DNA of 64,000 nucleotides from Robiginitomaculum sp. (GCA_021776565.1 JAJFFQ010000070.1:1-64000); one strand, 5' to 3'. Positions 1 to 8,282 are shown, counted from the stretch's first letter. Numbers and translations are program-made. Notes: generated by a model from the sequence alone, not told the origin.

Positions 1-138
1 ATCAATCGCATCATACGCCTTGAACTCACCAAAATACTTGGTAATCGCCGCCGTCAACGTCGTCTTGCCATGGTCAACATGACCAATCGTACCAACATTA
101 ACGTGCGGCTTGTTCCGCTCAAACTTCTCTTTAGCCAT
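1..138 (-). CDS. tuf: Elongation factor Tu, N-terminal fragment (runs off the window)
   Basis: Only the first 46 codons are inside the window. EF-Tu is the GTPase that brings aminoacyl-tRNA to the ribosomal A site. The N-terminus is typical of the family, and the P-loop GHVDHGKT lies at residues 19-26. The start at 138 is preceded by a GGGAAG ribosome-binding site. The gene lies 52 bp downstream of, and in the same direction as, the DUF2807 gene at 191-1138. Identification is very secure; which tuf copy this is cannot be told. Confidence 0.97.
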   Translation of the reverse strand, partial: MAKEKFERNKPHVNVGTIGHVDHGKTTLTAAITKYFGEFKAYDAID

Positions 139-190
139 TTCAACTTCCCATATTGTGGAGCACCCGAGAGTCCCCCGGGCGCTTCATTTC

Positions 191-1138
191 TTAATCGTGT
201 CTTACATGCACACCGCGTTTGCTGGCGTGAAATTCGCCTTCATAAGAGGTCAGGGTGATATCACCCGAACCAATTACGCGCGCACTTACTCCATTTGCGT
301 GGCCTTGAAAAGCCACATCACCAGAACCGGCGATACGGGCGCTAAACGGCGTTGCTGTTCCACCGTTAATCACAATGTCGCCAGAGCCATTGATACCGGC
401 TTCAATTTTGCCATTGGCAGAGGTGATTTCAATGTCCCCAGAGCCATTAACCTGAACATCCAGCCCGGAGGAAACTTCGCCAACAATGATGTCGCCAGAG
501 CCATTGACTTGCGTTTTGGCACCACCGGCAACATCGCCGATAATCATGTCGCCAGAACCATTGATTTGCGCATCAAGATCGCCACCAACATTGCCAGCTT
601 CAAAATCGCCTGATCCATTAACCTGGGCATCCAGATCACCGACAACATCATCGATTGCAAACTTGCCGCAACCATTGATTTGCAAATCGGCCTCACCCAG
701 ATCACCCGCTTCGCCGAAAACCCGGCCACCACTGATTTCCAGGCTGGTGCCAATTGGTACTGTGACCGTAACCGTTGGAAAATCTTCCAGCGGATATTTT
801 TTACCAATTCCAATGCCAAAGCGACTGCGTCCAACGGACATTTTCACCTTGCCATTACGGGACGAGCAATTGGAATTGCGAAATCTTTGACCGCGCACCC
901 GAACCACACCATTTCGTATAGACACTTTAGGCGCATCTATAAGGTCTGCACCTTCATCTACATCAATCGTAATCTCAGAAACATCCCTAGTGCGAATATG
1001 CACATTACCGGTTACCCGTTCCAGCACTAATTCACGCGAGTCATAACGCTCTGCCGAGAGCGCAGAACCAGCAACAAGCGCAAGGCCCGCGATAATGGTT
1101 GTTCCAAAAAGTTTTCCAGATATTTTCATAGCATTCAT
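191..1138 (-). CDS. Secreted DUF2807 (head GIN domain) protein with GSGD repeats, paralogue 1
   Basis: 315 residues. A signal peptide ends near ALSA/ER (about residue 29), so the protein should be exported. From about residue 154 to the end it consists of eight units of 19-20 residues, most carrying NGSGD, which is the pattern of the DUF2807 family expected to fold as a repetitive beta structure. The first unit reads NGCGKF, and Cys157 and Cys91 are matched by Cys171 and Cys87 of the second paralogue, so a disulfide is possible. GGAG sits 7 bases before the chosen ATG. No enzymatic motif is visible and the function is unknown. The paralogue at 1685-2722 lies on the other side of the tRNA pair, which suggests a local duplication. 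Confidence 0.88.
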   Translation of the reverse strand: MNAMKISGKLFGTTIIAGLALVAGSALSAERYDSRELVLERVTGNVHIRTRDVSEITIDVDEGADLIDAPKVSIRNGVVRVRGQRFRNSNCSSRNGKVKMSVGRSRFGIGIGKKYPLEDFPTVTVTVPIGTSLEISGGRVFGEAGDLGEADLQINGCGKFAIDDVVGDLDAQVNGSGDFEAGNVGGDLDAQINGSGDMIIGDVAGGAKTQVNGSGDIIVGEVSSGLDVQVNGSGDIEITSANGKIEAGINGSGDIVINGGTATPFSARIAGSGDVAFQGHANGVSARVIGSGDITLTSYEGEFHASKRGVHVRHD

Positions 1139-1246
1139 AACACGTCTCCATTTTTGTGTTCTCTACACAATCCAGATGCAAGCGAACGTGCCAATGGATG
1201 CAAGATGAACAAAGTTTAAGAGACTTTACCGTAAGACAGGTGGCGC

Positions 1247-1320
1247 TGGAGCGGGTAGCGGGAATCGAACCCGCATCTTCAGCTTGGAAGGCTGTGACTC
1301 TACCATTGAGCTATACCCGC
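1247..1320 (-). tRNA. tRNA-Gly (anticodon TCC)
   Basis: Read on the minus strand, the 74 bases fold into a cloverleaf: acceptor stem GCGGGTA with TACCCGC, T stem GCGGG with CCCGC around TTCGATT, and anticodon loop CTTCCAA. The discriminator base is T, as usual for tRNA-Gly, and CCA is encoded. It follows tRNA-Tyr in the same direction and probably shares its promoter. Confidence 0.97.
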
Positions 1321-1356
1321 CGCGCCTGCGCCATTTGCCTTACCTGTCATATGAGA

Positions 1357-1442
1357 TGGTGGAGGGGGCTGGATTCGAACCAGCGTACGCTCACGCGGCC
1401 AGATTTACAGTCTGGTGCCTTTAACCACTCGACCACCCCTCC
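1357..1442 (-). tRNA. tRNA-Tyr (anticodon GTA)
   Basis: Class II tRNA of 86 bases including encoded CCA. On the minus strand it begins GGAGGGGTGGTCGAG, has anticodon GTA between paired CAGA and TCTG arms, a long variable arm, and ends with the complementary CCCCTCC followed by ACCA. It is the upstream member of a Tyr-Gly tRNA pair near tuf and rlmB, a neighbourhood common in alphaproteobacteria. Confidence 0.97.
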
Positions 1443-1583
1443 GCAATAAAATCCAGTGCAGAGGCCCGCCTCACATCACGGTAAAGATGTGCGTTATTCT
1501 CCCATCAAAAAAACAGCCTCCGCCCCCTGCCCGAAACAAAAGGACAGAAACAGCGAAGACTTAAACAGAATCCTGAACCGCGA

Positions 1584-1612
1584 TGTATACCCATAGTCTT
1601 CAAGGGTGGCAA
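1584..1612 (-). promoter_or_regulatory. Candidate sigma70 promoter of the tRNA-Tyr/tRNA-Gly unit
   Basis: On the minus strand TTGCCA (1607-1612) and TATACA (1584-1589) are separated by exactly 17 bases, about 140 bases before the tRNA-Tyr 5' end. The same TTGCCA-N17-TATAAN arrangement occurs before rpsB (42587-42615), which supports it as the housekeeping promoter of this genome. Confidence 0.55.
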
Positions 1613-1644
1613 CGTCCTTTTTGACAAATTTCATACATTAAGGC

Positions 1645-1670
1645 ACCCGGATAAGGCACCCGGGTTTTTT
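1645..1670 (+). terminator. Hairpin with T-run, possible terminator
   Basis: ACCCGG (1645-1650) and CCGGGT (1660-1665) form a 6-bp stem followed by a run of T to 1670. It has terminator shape on the plus strand, but no plus-strand gene lies upstream. It sits between the stop codon of the second DUF2807 gene and the tRNA promoter, so its role is unclear. Confidence 0.3.
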
Positions 1671-1684
1671 GGGCGCCATATCCG

Positions 1685-2722
1685 TTAATCGCGATCAGCG
1701 TGCTTGTTTTTCTTATGGTTTTTCCATTTGTTTTTATGACTATAACCACGTTTATTATGGTTCCTGATATTCATCTCGCCATCATAAGAGGCCACGGTAA
1801 CTTCGCCAGACCCCATAACCTGACCACTGACATCATTGGCATGCCCGTTAAAGGTCACATCGCCAGAGCCAATAATTTGCGCACGCAATGATGACGCTTT
1901 ACCGCTTTCAATATTTATATCGCCTGAACCATTGATTTGGGTAACAACCGCCCCGTTTATGGACTTCACCATTATATCGCCAGAGCCGTTCACCTGTGCG
2001 TTAAGGTTATTGCCCACTTTATCAACATTGAGATCACCAGAGCCATTGACCTGGGCTTTTGCTAAACCAGACACCTGCCCTACAATCATATCGCCAGAAC
2101 CATTCACCTGACCGTCCAGCTTGCCGCCAACATTGCCGATGAAAAAATCACCTGACCCATTGAGCTGTGCTTCCAGATCACCGGCAACATCACCCAGGGA
2201 AAATGCGCCGCAACCATTAAATTGCATATCGGCCTCACCTACATCACCGACTTCACCAAATACACGACCACCTGAAATTTCCAGGGTCGTATCTTTTGGC
2301 ACTGAAATAGTCAGGCTGGGATAATCTGCCAGCGGGCGCATGTTTTCACGATTATATTTCCGGGTTTTGCCATTACTCACGGCCAAAAGAATCTGCTCAT
2401 TCTGTTTTGCCACATCACGCGCATCAACGGTAGAATAGTCCTTGCTGTTGCGTTTATGTGTGCAATTACCGGAACGAAATTTTTCACCGGTGACTGTCAC
2501 CACATCATTGATAAGTGCAACACTAGGCGCATCAACAACGCCTGCCCCTTCATCAATATCAACCTTGATTTTTGACCCATTTATTGTGCGAATGTTCACA
2601 GTTCCCGTTACATTCTTTAGATACAGGCTGCGTGATGTAAATGTGTCTTCAGCCATAGCGGAACTTGCTGGCAGCATAATACCCGCCACAACAATTGCAC
2701 CCATTAGTGTCTTGATTTTCAT
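1685..2722 (-). CDS. Secreted DUF2807 (head GIN domain) protein with GSGD repeats, paralogue 2
   Basis: 345 residues, clearly related to the protein at 191-1138: signal peptide ending near SAMA/ED (residue 24), the same ISGGRVFGE motif, and the same series of eight 19-20-residue units from about residue 168. The first unit is NGCGAF and the following ones mostly NGSGD. It differs by an insertion of about 25 residues near 95-120 and by a C-terminal tail of about 20 residues rich in Lys and His. The ribosome-binding site is AAGGAGA, 6 bases before the ATG. Cys87 and Cys171 match the cysteines of the paralogue. Function unknown; an exported, surface or periplasmic protein is inferred. Confidence 0.88.
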   Translation of the reverse strand: MKIKTLMGAIVVAGIMLPASSAMAEDTFTSRSLYLKNVTGTVNIRTINGSKIKVDIDEGAGVVDAPSVALINDVVTVTGEKFRSGNCTHKRNSKDYSTVDARDVAKQNEQILLAVSNGKTRKYNRENMRPLADYPSLTISVPKDTTLEISGGRVFGEVGDVGEADMQFNGCGAFSLGDVAGDLEAQLNGSGDFFIGNVGGKLDGQVNGSGDMIVGQVSGLAKAQVNGSGDLNVDKVGNNLNAQVNGSGDIMVKSINGAVVTQINGSGDINIESGKASSLRAQIIGSGDVTFNGHANDVSGQVMGSGEVTVASYDGEMNIRNHNKRGYSHKNKWKNHKKNKHADRD

Positions 2723-2833
2723 AGCCCGTCTCCTTGGTTTAACATGGACACTGTATTGATGACCTGCTCTAACGCGCGAATGGATGCCTCATGAATAAAA
2801 AGTAAGGGGCCAGATTTCAGACAAGGCATACTC

Positions 2834-3586
2834 GTGAAGCGTAACCGAACCAGGCAAAACCCAGCACACAAAAATGATGGCACCAATGCCAGTGATAGCA
2901 CCGTATGGCTGTGGGGTACCCACGCCGTTTTGGCGGCACTGCGTAATCCGGCACGCAAATCCCTTAAACTTTATGCCAGTAAAAATGCTGCCTCTCATTT
3001 ACCCGTTGGCAGAGAGGCAATTCCTGTCAGTCCCCATGAAATTGACCAGCTTTTGCCCGAAGGCGCGGCGCATCAGGGGCTGGCCTTGCAGGCCTGGCCC
3101 CTGCCAGAGTCACGACTGGATGATGCCCTGAACAGCACAGAGGGCGTTTTTCTGATGCTGGACGGGGTGACTGACCCGCGCAATATCGGTGCAATCCTGC
3201 GCTCTGCTGCCGCTTTTGGCGCCAGGGGTGTTATCGTGCAGGATCGCAAAACCCCGCCCCTTGGCGGCGTATTGGCCAAGGCCGCCGCCGGGGCGCTGGA
3301 AACCGTGCCGCTTTTTCGTGTGGTCAATCTGGCCCGCACACTGGAACAACTTGGGCAGGCCGGCTGGCACAGTGTGGGACTGGCCGGGGACACCAGAACC
3401 TCGATCAGCGATGCGCTGGATACCAACCGCCTTTGTCTGGTCATGGGGTCAGAAGGCAAAGGCCTGCGCCCCAATGTGGCCAAACATTGCGATCAACTGG
3501 CGCGTATCCCTATTTCTACCGATATGGAAAGCCTGAACGTTTCCACCGCCGCCGCCATCGCACTTTATGAGTTAACTCGGGATTGA
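2834..3586 (+). CDS. rlmB: 23S rRNA (guanosine-2'-O-)-methyltransferase of the TrmH/SpoU family (RlmB type)
   Basis: 250 residues from a GTG start. An N-terminal substrate-binding domain (about residues 24-95, beginning WGTHAV) is followed by a SPOUT methyltransferase domain with all three family motifs: DPRNIGAILRSA (114-125), LVMGSEGKGL (202-211) and the NVSTAAA motif near 235-241. RlmB methylates the 2'-OH of G2251 in the P-loop of 23S rRNA; that exact target is inferred from the family. The location beside the tRNA-Tyr/Gly pair and tuf is the usual one. The first 20 residues are polar and variable. Confidence 0.9.
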   Translation: MKRNRTRQNPAHKNDGTNASDSTVWLWGTHAVLAALRNPARKSLKLYASKNAASHLPVGREAIPVSPHEIDQLLPEGAAHQGLALQAWPLPESRLDDALNSTEGVFLMLDGVTDPRNIGAILRSAAAFGARGVIVQDRKTPPLGGVLAKAAAGALETVPLFRVVNLARTLEQLGQAGWHSVGLAGDTRTSISDALDTNRLCLVMGSEGKGLRPNVAKHCDQLARIPISTDMESLNVSTAAAIALYELTRD

Positions 3587-3695
3587 TCGCAGTCAATCTT
3601 GCCTCTTCACTCAGCTGGAGTCTCACAGTATACACGACAGACTGGCTGCTGCGCATACGCCACCAGAACACAACACCGGCTAGGGGGCCGCAGGA

Positions 3696-5459
3696 ATGCG
3701 ACAGGAAGACAGGGATAAACTTATATCTGCTGTGTATACGGCCACCTTGGCCGCTGACGATCTTGACGAGATACTTGAGACCTTTGACGGGGTGATTTTT
3801 GGAAATCCTCCGTTGGATCAAACAAATGCACCGGTACATTCTTTGCCGGATACGGACGATGGAAATGCATCGCTGGATTTGGCATTTGCACCGAAACTGC
3901 TTGATCATCTGGCCCGGGCGCGAACCATTCAGTTGCGGATGGGCCGTAAAAAAAATGATACACCAGATTTACAAAAACTGTTGGATGCAACACCCAATCC
4001 GGCAATTATTTGTGACCAGACAGAGGCCATTTTGGCCGGGAACCAGTTGGCCAAAACCGACAAGAACTGCCTGCCCGGCACATTGTCCGCATTTTGCACC
4101 CACACCGCTAGCCTTGAAAGAGCACGCCGGTTCATGGTCAGAAATACCCAAGGCGATGTCTTGATTGAACCGGGGTATTTGAACCCGCAAGCAAGTATAA
4201 ACACTTGTGTTTTAGTCAAAAAAATCGACACCGATTCGGATATTGGCTCTGGAGACCAGTTCTTTTTCACCATTATTGATCTGGGATTTGATCCGGAAAA
4301 ATCCAATGTTTTTCAGAACATCTATGACATGACCGATACTGAAACCAAAATTGCAGTCCTGTTGGCCAGTGGCAGGCAAATTCCAGAGATTGCCAAAAGT
4401 CGAAAAACTTCGATTGCCACCATCCGGACCCACATCAAACGGATCAAGAAGAAAACCAACGCCCGCGATATTGCGGCCATTGTCCGCTTGCTATGCGGCG
4501 TTTCAGCTGGAATTCTGGTTTCTTCCCAGTTTTCACAATCGACAACCACTTCCGATGAGACATCCAACCTGCCCAGATCAGAACATCAAATCATTTTGAG
4601 AGATGGGCGCAAAATGGTCTATCTGGAACAGGGCAACCCAAATGGCCATCCCGTAATGCTGCTCCACAACATGCCGTATGGTTCGGTATTGCCGACAGCG
4701 GCCATTTGGGCCGCAAAGCGGATGAATTTGCGCTTTATCTGTCCGTACAGGCCCGGAATTGGTGAGTCTGATCCACTTCCCAACCTCAGCGGAAATGCCC
4801 TGCTGAACTCTGTTGCGGCTGATATGTATGAATTGCTGGATGAATTGAAAATTGCCAAAGCTAACCTTCTCGGTGTGGTCATTGGCTCAGTCTACGCGCT
4901 GCGGTTTGCCAGATTATATCCCAAACGTGTGTCCGGTCTGTTTGCCGTAACCCGCGCCCCGATCTGGCGTGATGAATGGCTGTCGCAAGTCCCCCGGCGG
5001 CAGCGACTGATCATGCGGATCACCAAACACGTTCCGCAATTACTGCCGCTGATCACCCGAACGCTGGTCATGTTGTATGATGATGACAAGGCCGAAGAGC
5101 TGACCCGATCCCTATGCCAAGAAGGCGAAGCCGAGATGTTGGCGCTGGAAAACCCGGAAACCATGAATTTACTGGTGGAGGGAAACCGGCTGGGCCTCAA
5201 ACAAGGCGCTGCCGCCTTTCGGCAGGATTGTTTTTTGACAATCACCGATTTTACCGAAGAAGCCCGGCAATCAAAACACAAGTTCCATATTCTGCATGGG
5301 GCTTCGGACGGGATCGTCAAAGTTGAACAATCCAAAGCCTTTGCCGATGAAGTGCCGGGCACTCATCTTGAAATGGTTGAAGGCGCCGGTCACTTTCTGA
5401 TCTACAGCCATTGGGAACGGGTGCTAAAAGCCATAAAAAACAGCCAAAAAGACAAATAA
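3696..5459 (+). CDS. LuxR-type DNA-binding regulator fused to an alpha/beta-hydrolase-fold domain that lacks the nucleophile
   Basis: 587 residues in three parts. Residues 1 to about 200 form a sensor-like region (PNPAIICD, PAS-like in feel). Residues about 212-270 are a LuxR/GerE helix-turn-helix (MTDTETKIAVLLASG, then IATIRTHIKRIKKKT). Residues about 300-585 are an alpha/beta-hydrolase domain with the RPGIGESD turn, Asp538 in HGASD and His566 in GAGHF. The nucleophile elbow, normally GxSxG, reads G393-V-V-I-G397, so the catalytic serine position is Val395. The acid and base residues remain but hydrolysis by the usual mechanism should be impossible, so the domain more likely binds a ligand. 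The gene precedes a secreted-protein gene in the same direction and may regulate it. Confidence 0.8.
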   Translation: MRQEDRDKLISAVYTATLAADDLDEILETFDGVIFGNPPLDQTNAPVHSLPDTDDGNASLDLAFAPKLLDHLARARTIQLRMGRKKNDTPDLQKLLDATPNPAIICDQTEAILAGNQLAKTDKNCLPGTLSAFCTHTASLERARRFMVRNTQGDVLIEPGYLNPQASINTCVLVKKIDTDSDIGSGDQFFFTIIDLGFDPEKSNVFQNIYDMTDTETKIAVLLASGRQIPEIAKSRKTSIATIRTHIKRIKKKTNARDIAAIVRLLCGVSAGILVSSQFSQSTTTSDETSNLPRSEHQIILRDGRKMVYLEQGNPNGHPVMLLHNMPYGSVLPTAAIWAAKRMNLRFICPYRPGIGESDPLPNLSGNALLNSVAADMYELLDELKIAKANLLGVVIGSVYALRFARLYPKRVSGLFAVTRAPIWRDEWLSQVPRRQRLIMRITKHVPQLLPLITRTLVMLYDDDKAEELTRSLCQEGEAEMLALENPETMNLLVEGNRLGLKQGAAAFRQDCFLTITDFTEEARQSKHKFHILHGASDGIVKVEQSKAFADEVPGTHLEMVEGAGHFLIYSHWERVLKAIKNSQKDK

Positions 5460-5469
5460 CCCGCTGATA

Positions 5470-5485
5470 TACCCAATAGTGGGTA
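5470..5485. promoter_or_regulatory. Perfect inverted repeat TACCCA-N4-TGGGTA, possible operator
   Basis: It lies 10 bases after the regulator stop codon and about 100 bases before the start of the secreted-protein gene. There is no following T-run, so it is not an obvious terminator. A regulator-binding site is a guess from position and symmetry. Confidence 0.35.
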
Positions 5486-5518
5486 CGACACGCAGTACTT
5501 GCATTGGTATTTCTTTGC

Positions 5519-5531
5519 TTTGGTAACCAAA
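5519..5531. promoter_or_regulatory. Inverted repeat TTTGGT-N1-ACCAAA, possible operator
   Basis: This is a second symmetric site in the same 122-bp spacer, 51 bases before the ATG at 5582. The two sites differ in sequence, so they need not bind the same protein. Confidence 0.3.
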
Positions 5532-5581
5532 CATCAAGCTCAGACCATGCCCAATCAAGTATCCATATCAAGGGGACACGT

Positions 5582-6694
5582 ATGATCATTTCACACACCT
5601 TCAAATCCTTGGCTTTGGCCAGCGCGGTCGCATTGACCCCGGCGGCAGCGCTTTTAACGGTTTCCGCACCGGCCATGGCCCAGCAAAGCCTGGATCTAAG
5701 CCAAGTCAATTTGGCAACTATTCGAGCGCGTCAGGCACTTTACAATGACGAAGCGAATACCGCCTTTCAAAAGGCGGTAGCAGATGGAACGGGTATAACA
5801 TTTGCTGAATTGGCAGAAATCCGGAATAAAGACCTGTCCGAGGCCGAGAAGAAAATTGTGCGGATCGCGGATCAAATGAATACGCTGATCCTCAAACTGA
5901 ATACAGTAGATGGTCAAAAATTTCTTGGAGTAATGGCGGGAATCAATGCCGGAGCTTCGAGCGCTTTGGTATGGAGTAGTTCTGTCGATGATTTCCAGAG
6001 CAGCTTGCAACAAATATTGAACAATTCTGACATATCCGACGATGCCATTGCCATGGTTATGCAATTTGCCTCCACGAATTACGAAAATGATGGCAATGCC
6101 GCAATCGCAATAAATAATCTGGTCAACAAATACCCGGTCAAAACGACAGAATCCAAGTCAAGTGGTGGCAATGTTCTCGAGCAGGAGGAACAGCAAGCTG
6201 ACCCTCTTCCGCCATTGGGGGAGGTCAATATTGACCTGACCAATGTAAATGTCGACACCATGTTCACCCGGCAGATCGCCAAGACGTTTGAAGGGGCGCA
6301 GGCGCTTAATCCAAATGCTCCAGTCCAGAATAATGAGCTGACCCCGGACGAGGATACAGTTGCACTGGTTTCGCAACATATCATCAATGCCTTGAACAAT
6401 TCAGGGTCCAGTGATTTTGAAGGTTCAGCAAAAGGCGTGCTAGACCAGATAAATGTGCCTGATGAGGTTGCGGCCAAAATCCTTGAATACCTGCTTTCCG
6501 GACCGGTCGAGCTTGAACGGAATGATACCGGCAAAAAGAGAACCGCGCTCGCCAATTTACTTGCCAGTTACAAGAAAAAAACCACCGATGCCGTCATACC
6601 GCCACCGGCACCACCAGCATCAGCACCACCGTTAGTGCCTGGCCCGCCCCCCTCATCAGGCGGTGGTGGCGGTGGCTCGGACTATGGCAATTAA
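5582..6694 (+). CDS. Secreted protein of unknown function with two diverged modules and a Pro/Gly-rich tail
   Basis: 370 residues. The start at 5582 is chosen because AAGGGG stands just before it and a signal peptide follows at once, with a cleavage site near PAMA/QQ (residue 33). Two related modules are visible: residues 37-51 align with 217-231 (7 of 15 identical, shared pattern DL..VN..T...RQ), and residues 137-157 (DFQSSLQQIL) align with 278-298 (DFEGSAKGVL). The C-terminus (about 340-370) is proline-rich, then six glycines and SDYGN, like a flexible linker or surface-exposed end. No known family was recognised. It follows the LuxR-hydrolase gene by 122 bp and could be its target. Confidence 0.72.
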   Translation: MIISHTFKSLALASAVALTPAAALLTVSAPAMAQQSLDLSQVNLATIRARQALYNDEANTAFQKAVADGTGITFAELAEIRNKDLSEAEKKIVRIADQMNTLILKLNTVDGQKFLGVMAGINAGASSALVWSSSVDDFQSSLQQILNNSDISDDAIAMVMQFASTNYENDGNAAIAINNLVNKYPVKTTESKSSGGNVLEQEEQQADPLPPLGEVNIDLTNVNVDTMFTRQIAKTFEGAQALNPNAPVQNNELTPDEDTVALVSQHIINALNNSGSSDFEGSAKGVLDQINVPDEVAAKILEYLLSGPVELERNDTGKKRTALANLLASYKKKTTDAVIPPPAPPASAPPLVPGPPPSSGGGGGGSDYGN

Positions 6695-7064
6695 GTAACA
6701 GCCATTGGCAAACAAACCCCCTCTCCTTGGGGAGGAGAAGGGCGAGGCTAATCCCTTCTCCCTAAGGGAGAAGGTTAGGATGAGGAACGGGTTGGTTGCT
6801 TTTGTCATCTCAGCTTGTCATTACCCGACTGGTTCGGGTAATCCAGAACGGTGTTATAAAGCAAGACTGGATTACCGGGACATGCCCGGTAATGACAATA
6901 CGAAGTTGTCTTTAATGCCAAAATCAGAGACCACATCGCGCAAAAATAAATGAGTTGATGAGGAACGGGGGAAGAGCCGGGCAGCACGCCCACGCTTTAT
7001 TACAGACCCCTCCCCTTGATCCCCTCCCAGCGGGAGGGGAAAAGTTCGCCGCAGCCATCGCGCT
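6695..7064. repeat. Repeat-rich spacer without a gene
   Basis: No convincing coding frame. It holds G/C-rich palindromes built on CCCTCTCC/GGAGAGGG-like arms (about 6718-6776 and 7010-7042), two direct copies of GATGAGGAACGGG (starting about 6779 and 6958), and between them the two-hairpin element listed at 6815-6898. This layering of dispersed palindromes suggests a site that collects small mobile or REP-like units. Confidence 0.6.
6815..6898. repeat. Two-hairpin palindromic (REP-like) element, copy 1
   Basis: TTGTCATTACCCGA...TTCGGGTAAT forms one hairpin, and ATTACCGGG-N5-CCCGGTAATGACAA forms a second in mirror order, so the whole unit is itself an inverted repeat ending in TTGTCATT/AATGACAA. 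Related copies lie at 8176-8258, 61853-61927 and, as a half unit, 46471-46500. Confidence 0.75.
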
Positions 7065-7484
7065 TTAGGTTTTCGGATATTTATCTTGCATAATTTGCAA
7101 ATCGTGAATAATCATTTCACGAAGAACGCTCAAGTCAATATCGGCCAGTTTATTGATATACAGGCATGATTTGCCGGTTTTGTACTTTCCCAGTTTTTCA
7201 AGAAAACGCTTATGCGCCTCGAAACCTGTTATAATATAAAGGGAAATTTTTTGTGCGCCGGGCAAAAACCCAATACGCATCATGTCGCCTTCCCGTCCGC
7301 TTTCATATTTATAATGGTAGGTTCCGAAACCTACGATAGACTTGCCCCACATTTTCGCCGGCTCACCGCTAAGTTCACCCATCATTGTGGCGATAGCTAT
7401 GCAATCGTCCCGTTTTTGATCCGGCGTTATGGTGTTCAGAAATACCCCAACATCATCGCTGTTTGCTACCGTTTTATTCGTCAT
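7065..7484 (-). CDS. DUF1801 domain protein
   Basis: 139 residues. The sequence fits DUF1801, a small soluble domain: an N-terminal helix, the central MWGKSIVGFGTYHYKY stretch, then the block around GFLPGAQKISLYI and a C-terminal LGKYKTGKSCLYINKL region. The biochemical role of the family is not established, though its fold is of a kind that could bind small ligands. It lies two bases beyond the rpe stop codon in the same direction, so it is probably cotranscribed with rpe. Confidence 0.82.
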   Translation of the reverse strand: MTNKTVANSDDVGVFLNTITPDQKRDDCIAIATMMGELSGEPAKMWGKSIVGFGTYHYKYESGREGDMMRIGFLPGAQKISLYIITGFEAHKRFLEKLGKYKTGKSCLYINKLADIDLSVLREMIIHDLQIMQDKYPKT

Positions 7485-7486
7485 TT

Positions 7487-8152
7487 CTACCTCACACTAT
7501 CCCGGATTGCCTTGATGTTTGCGGCGTAATGCGCAGGTGTACCGCCAGCGAAAACGGCTGAACCGGCAACCAGTGCACTGGCCCCTGCGGCCACCACCGC
7601 CGGGGCAGTTTCAGGATTGATACCACCATCAAGTTCTATGATAATGTCACGTTCGCCGATCATGGCCTTCAAATCACGAACTTTCTCTACCGATTGCGCA
7701 ATAAAGCTCTGCCCGCCAAAACCCGGATTGACGCTCATCACCAGAACCAAATCCAGCTTGTCCAGCACGTTCTCTATAACACTAACAGGTGTGGCCGGGT
7801 TGAGCGAAACCCCTGCCTTTTTGCCAAGGCCTTTGATGACCTGAAGGCCACGATCCAGATGCACTCCGGCCTCGGCATGTATGGTGATATAGTCCGCCCC
7901 GGCTTTGGCAAAAGCTTCCAGGTATGGCTCGAAAGGCTCTATCATTAAATGCACGTCAAAGATTTTTTTTGAGTGTGGGCGCAATGCCGCCACAACATCC
8001 GGGCCAATGGTGATGTTGGGGACAAAATGACCGTCCATCACATCAATATGAATCCAGTCCGCGCCCGCCGCGTCCACCGCCGCCACTTCTTCGCCGAGGC
8101 GGGCAAAATCAGCAGACAGGATGGACGGCGCGATGATGATGTCTTTGGTCAT
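7487..8152 (-). CDS. rpe: Ribulose-phosphate 3-epimerase
   Basis: 221 residues from the start at 8152. The enzyme interconverts ribulose 5-phosphate and xylulose 5-phosphate in the pentose phosphate pathway. The TIM-barrel motifs are present: [13 protein letters not shown] (residues 7-19), [12 protein letters not shown] with metal-binding His35 and Asp37, and ELDGGI near the C-terminal end. An in-frame start 30 bases upstream exists, but 8152 gives the usual family N-terminus and keeps the gene clear of the palindromic element at 8176-8258. Transketolase is encoded just upstream in the same direction, linking two steps of one pathway. Confidence 0.95.
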   Translation of the reverse strand: MTKDIIIAPSILSADFARLGEEVAAVDAAGADWIHIDVMDGHFVPNITIGPDVVAALRPHSKKIFDVHLMIEPFEPYLEAFAKAGADYITIHAEAGVHLDRGLQVIKGLGKKAGVSLNPATPVSVIENVLDKLDLVLVMSVNPGFGGQSFIAQSVEKVRDLKAMIGERDIIIELDGGINPETAPAVVAAGASALVAGSAVFAGGTPAHYAANIKAIRDSVR

Positions 8153-8175
8153 TTTTTTAGCTTTGTCTTCTCCCA

Positions 8176-8258
8176 TTGTCATTACCCGACTCGTTCGGGT
8201 AATCCAGTTTTAACTGGTATGCCTTTCTGGATTACCGGGACAAGCCCGGTAATACAAA
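8176..8258. repeat. Two-hairpin palindromic (REP-like) element, copy 2
   Basis: It has the same layout as 6815-6898: TTGTCATTACCCGA with TTCGGGTAAT, then ATTACCGGG with CCCGGTAAT. It lies in the 130-bp spacer between tkt and rpe, ending 23 bases before the rpe start, so it would be transcribed in the rpe leader if the two genes share a message. Confidence 0.75.
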
Positions 8259-8282
8259 ATGAATCTGTCTTAAACACAACAA

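Noticed and set aside
1156-1449. 97-codon plus-strand frame with the strings RVAGIEPASS and GLDSNQRT
   Set aside because: It is the well-known false frame made by reading through the complements of tRNA genes; both tRNAs lie inside it.
486-2324. Several plus-strand frames rich in SPEPLT-like repeats
   Set aside because: They are antisense shadows of the GSGD repeats in the two DUF2807 genes.
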